A stretch of DNA of 7,713 bases from Spirochaetaceae bacterium (GTDB lineage Bacteria > Spirochaetota > Spirochaetia > SZUA-6 > RPPD01). Under the pieces are notes generated by a model. The model searched no databases, had not been told where the DNA came from, and saw only the letters and a program-made list of their open reading frames with translations. The stretch's first letter is position 1. Each line of letters starts with the position of its first letter. Location: positions 1 through 7,713 of the forward strand of contig RPPD01000089.1 of assembly GCA_003818675.1 (NCBI GenBank), written 5' to 3'. Both the position numbers and the translations under genes were made by a program. Of the stretch, positions 6,650 through 7,713 are shown piece after piece.

Positions 6650-7713
6650 ATGCCGAAATCAATTTTTATAGATCCCAGACAGTTAAGGAAAAAAGCATCG
6701 CTCAAGTTCTCGGATATCCCGGTCAACCAGTATTCCCTTTCCCTGGAGCAGGAAAAAAAGCGATATACAAAGCAGGACTTCATGCGGATATTCCGGGACA
6801 TGGCCATTATCCGCGAGTTTGAAACCATGCTCAATTCAATCAAGACCACCAATGAGTATGCAGGGATTTCCTACAATCATCCAGGACCTGCACATTTGTC
6901 AATAGGCCAGGAGGCCTCTGCCGTGGGCATGGCATATGCCCTTGACGCTGATGACTTTATATTTGGCTCCCACAGGAGCCATGGGGAGATTCTAGCAAAG
7001 GGACTTTCCTTCATACACCAGGCAAGTGAACAAAAGCTCTTTTCAATAATGGAAAATTACGCTGACGGAATTCAGCTGGACATCGTTGGAAAAAACCGGG
7101 GACAGGGTGCCTCGCAAACACAAGTCAAATCCCTGGCCATTGATTTTCTTGTCTATGGAACCCTGGCTGAGATTTTTGCCAAGGAGACTGGATTCCAAAA
7201 AGGGCTTGGCGGCTCCATGCATGCCTTTTTCACACCCTTTGGCATTTATCCCAACAATGCAATCGTTGGCGGTTCCGGCGACATTGCGGTTGGCGCTGCC
7301 CTGTATAAAAAGATCAACATGAAAAAGGGAATTGTCGTGGTCAATATCGGCGACGCATCCGCCGGGTGCGGCCCGGTGTGGGAGGGCATCTGCCTCTCGA
7401 CCATGGACCAGTTCAAAACCCTGTGGGCAAACGACCACGGCGGCGGTCTTAAACTCATCTTCCACTTTATAAACAATCAATACGGAATGGGCGGCCAGAC
7501 AGCGGGTGAGACAATGGGCTTCCAGGTTCTGGCCAGGCTCGGCGCCGGGATCAACCCGGAGCAGATGCACGCGGAACGCATTGACGGATACAACCCCCTG
7601 GCTGTCATTGACGCATTTGCACGCAAGAAAAAAATACTTGAAGAGAAAAAAGGCCCTGCGCTCCTCGATACCATAACCTATCGCTTTACAGGCCACTCGC
7701 CTTCGGATGCCTC
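6650..7713 (+). CDS. 2-oxo-acid dehydrogenase E1, thiamine-diphosphate alpha-type domain, 3' end cut off
   Basis: E1 decarboxylates the 2-oxo acid on thiamine diphosphate and acylates the E2 lipoyl arm. The frame stays open for 354 codons to the window edge. Residues 1-45 are a charged leader. The alpha-type domain starts near 46 ([11 protein letters not shown]), then [11 protein letters not shown] (79-89), [12 protein letters not shown] (107-118, His111), [11 protein letters not shown] (184-194), the thiamine motif [13 protein letters not shown] (234-246) to NNQYGMG (275-281), and [11 protein letters not shown] (344-354), which matches the phosphorylation-loop region of E1 alpha. Two stretches are longer than in a standard alpha subunit: about 47 extra residues between the HG and GGSMH motifs, and about 12 between the GD and NN of the thiamine motif. 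GDG is GDA here, with the metal-binding Asp235 kept. No beta-type domain lies in the window; it may be fused downstream or encoded by the next gene. Confidence 0.88.
   Translation, partial: MPKSIFIDPRQLRKKASLKFSDIPVNQYSLSLEQEKKRYTKQDFMRIFRDMAIIREFETMLNSIKTTNEYAGISYNHPGPAHLSIGQEASAVGMAYALDADDFIFGSHRSHGEILAKGLSFIHQASEQKLFSIMENYADGIQLDIVGKNRGQGASQTQVKSLAIDFLVYGTLAEIFAKETGFQKGLGGSMHAFFTPFGIYPNNAIVGGSGDIAVGAALYKKINMKKGIVVVNIGDASAGCGPVWEGICLSTMDQFKTLWANDHGGGLKLIFHFINNQYGMGGQTAGETMGFQVLARLGAGINPEQMHAERIDGYNPLAVIDAFARKKKILEEKKGPALLDTITYRFTGHSPSDA

Noticed and set aside
7043..7696. Minus-strand open frame of 217 codons opposite E1
   Set aside because: The + strand frame carries clear thiamine-diphosphate enzyme motifs throughout. 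The reverse frame shows no family features.

Overview
The window is a tightly packed run of bacterial genes, all on the + strand. It contains no RNA gene, mobile element or CRISPR array, and no gene-free stretch longer than 83 bases. Base composition is near balanced. The taxon cannot be fixed from the sequence. Sugar isomerisation and aldol cleavage beside a lipoylated 2-oxo-acid dehydrogenase, an ASRT-family protein and an unusually long E1 fit a sugar-fermenting or facultative bacterium, perhaps a spirochaete, a lentisphaerote-like lineage or a firmicute. That placement is a guess.

Left half (1-3818): the 3' end of a zinc-type (MDR) dehydrogenase resembling L-sorbose-1-phosphate reductase, then lipB (octanoyltransferase), a stand-alone class II aldolase of the rhamnulose-phosphate aldolase type, a small ASRT-superfamily protein, and a TIM-barrel L-rhamnose isomerase (rhaI type). 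The first three genes overlap by 4 and 8 bases. The next two follow with strong Shine-Dalgarno sites at gaps of 11 bases each. These genes look like one transcript for L-rhamnose or related ketose catabolism: isomerisation of the aldose, cleavage of a ketose 1-phosphate, and redox adjustment of a sugar phosphate or aldehyde. No kinase is in view.

Junction (3819-3901): the only real intergenic gap. It carries a strong sigma70-type promoter (TTGACA, 17-base spacer, TAAAAT) followed by two dyads around and just after the predicted start of transcription. The right half therefore probably has its own controlled promoter.

Right half (3902-7713): a 2-oxo-acid dehydrogenase complex in the order E2 (lipoyl domain, two peripheral-subunit-binding-like motifs, catalytic domain), E3 (dihydrolipoamide dehydrogenase, 4-base overlap) and E1 (thiamine-diphosphate alpha-type domain, cut by the window end). 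The substrate is most likely pyruvate; acetoin or a branched-chain acid is possible. LipB from the left half would supply the octanoyl group that becomes the E2 lipoyl cofactor. The locus thus joins sugar breakdown to acetyl-CoA formation. The points most worth checking are the ASRT protein in a sugar operon with no rhodopsin, the dyad-bearing internal promoter, the enlarged E1, and the two-PSBD E2. None of these alone proves a new system.
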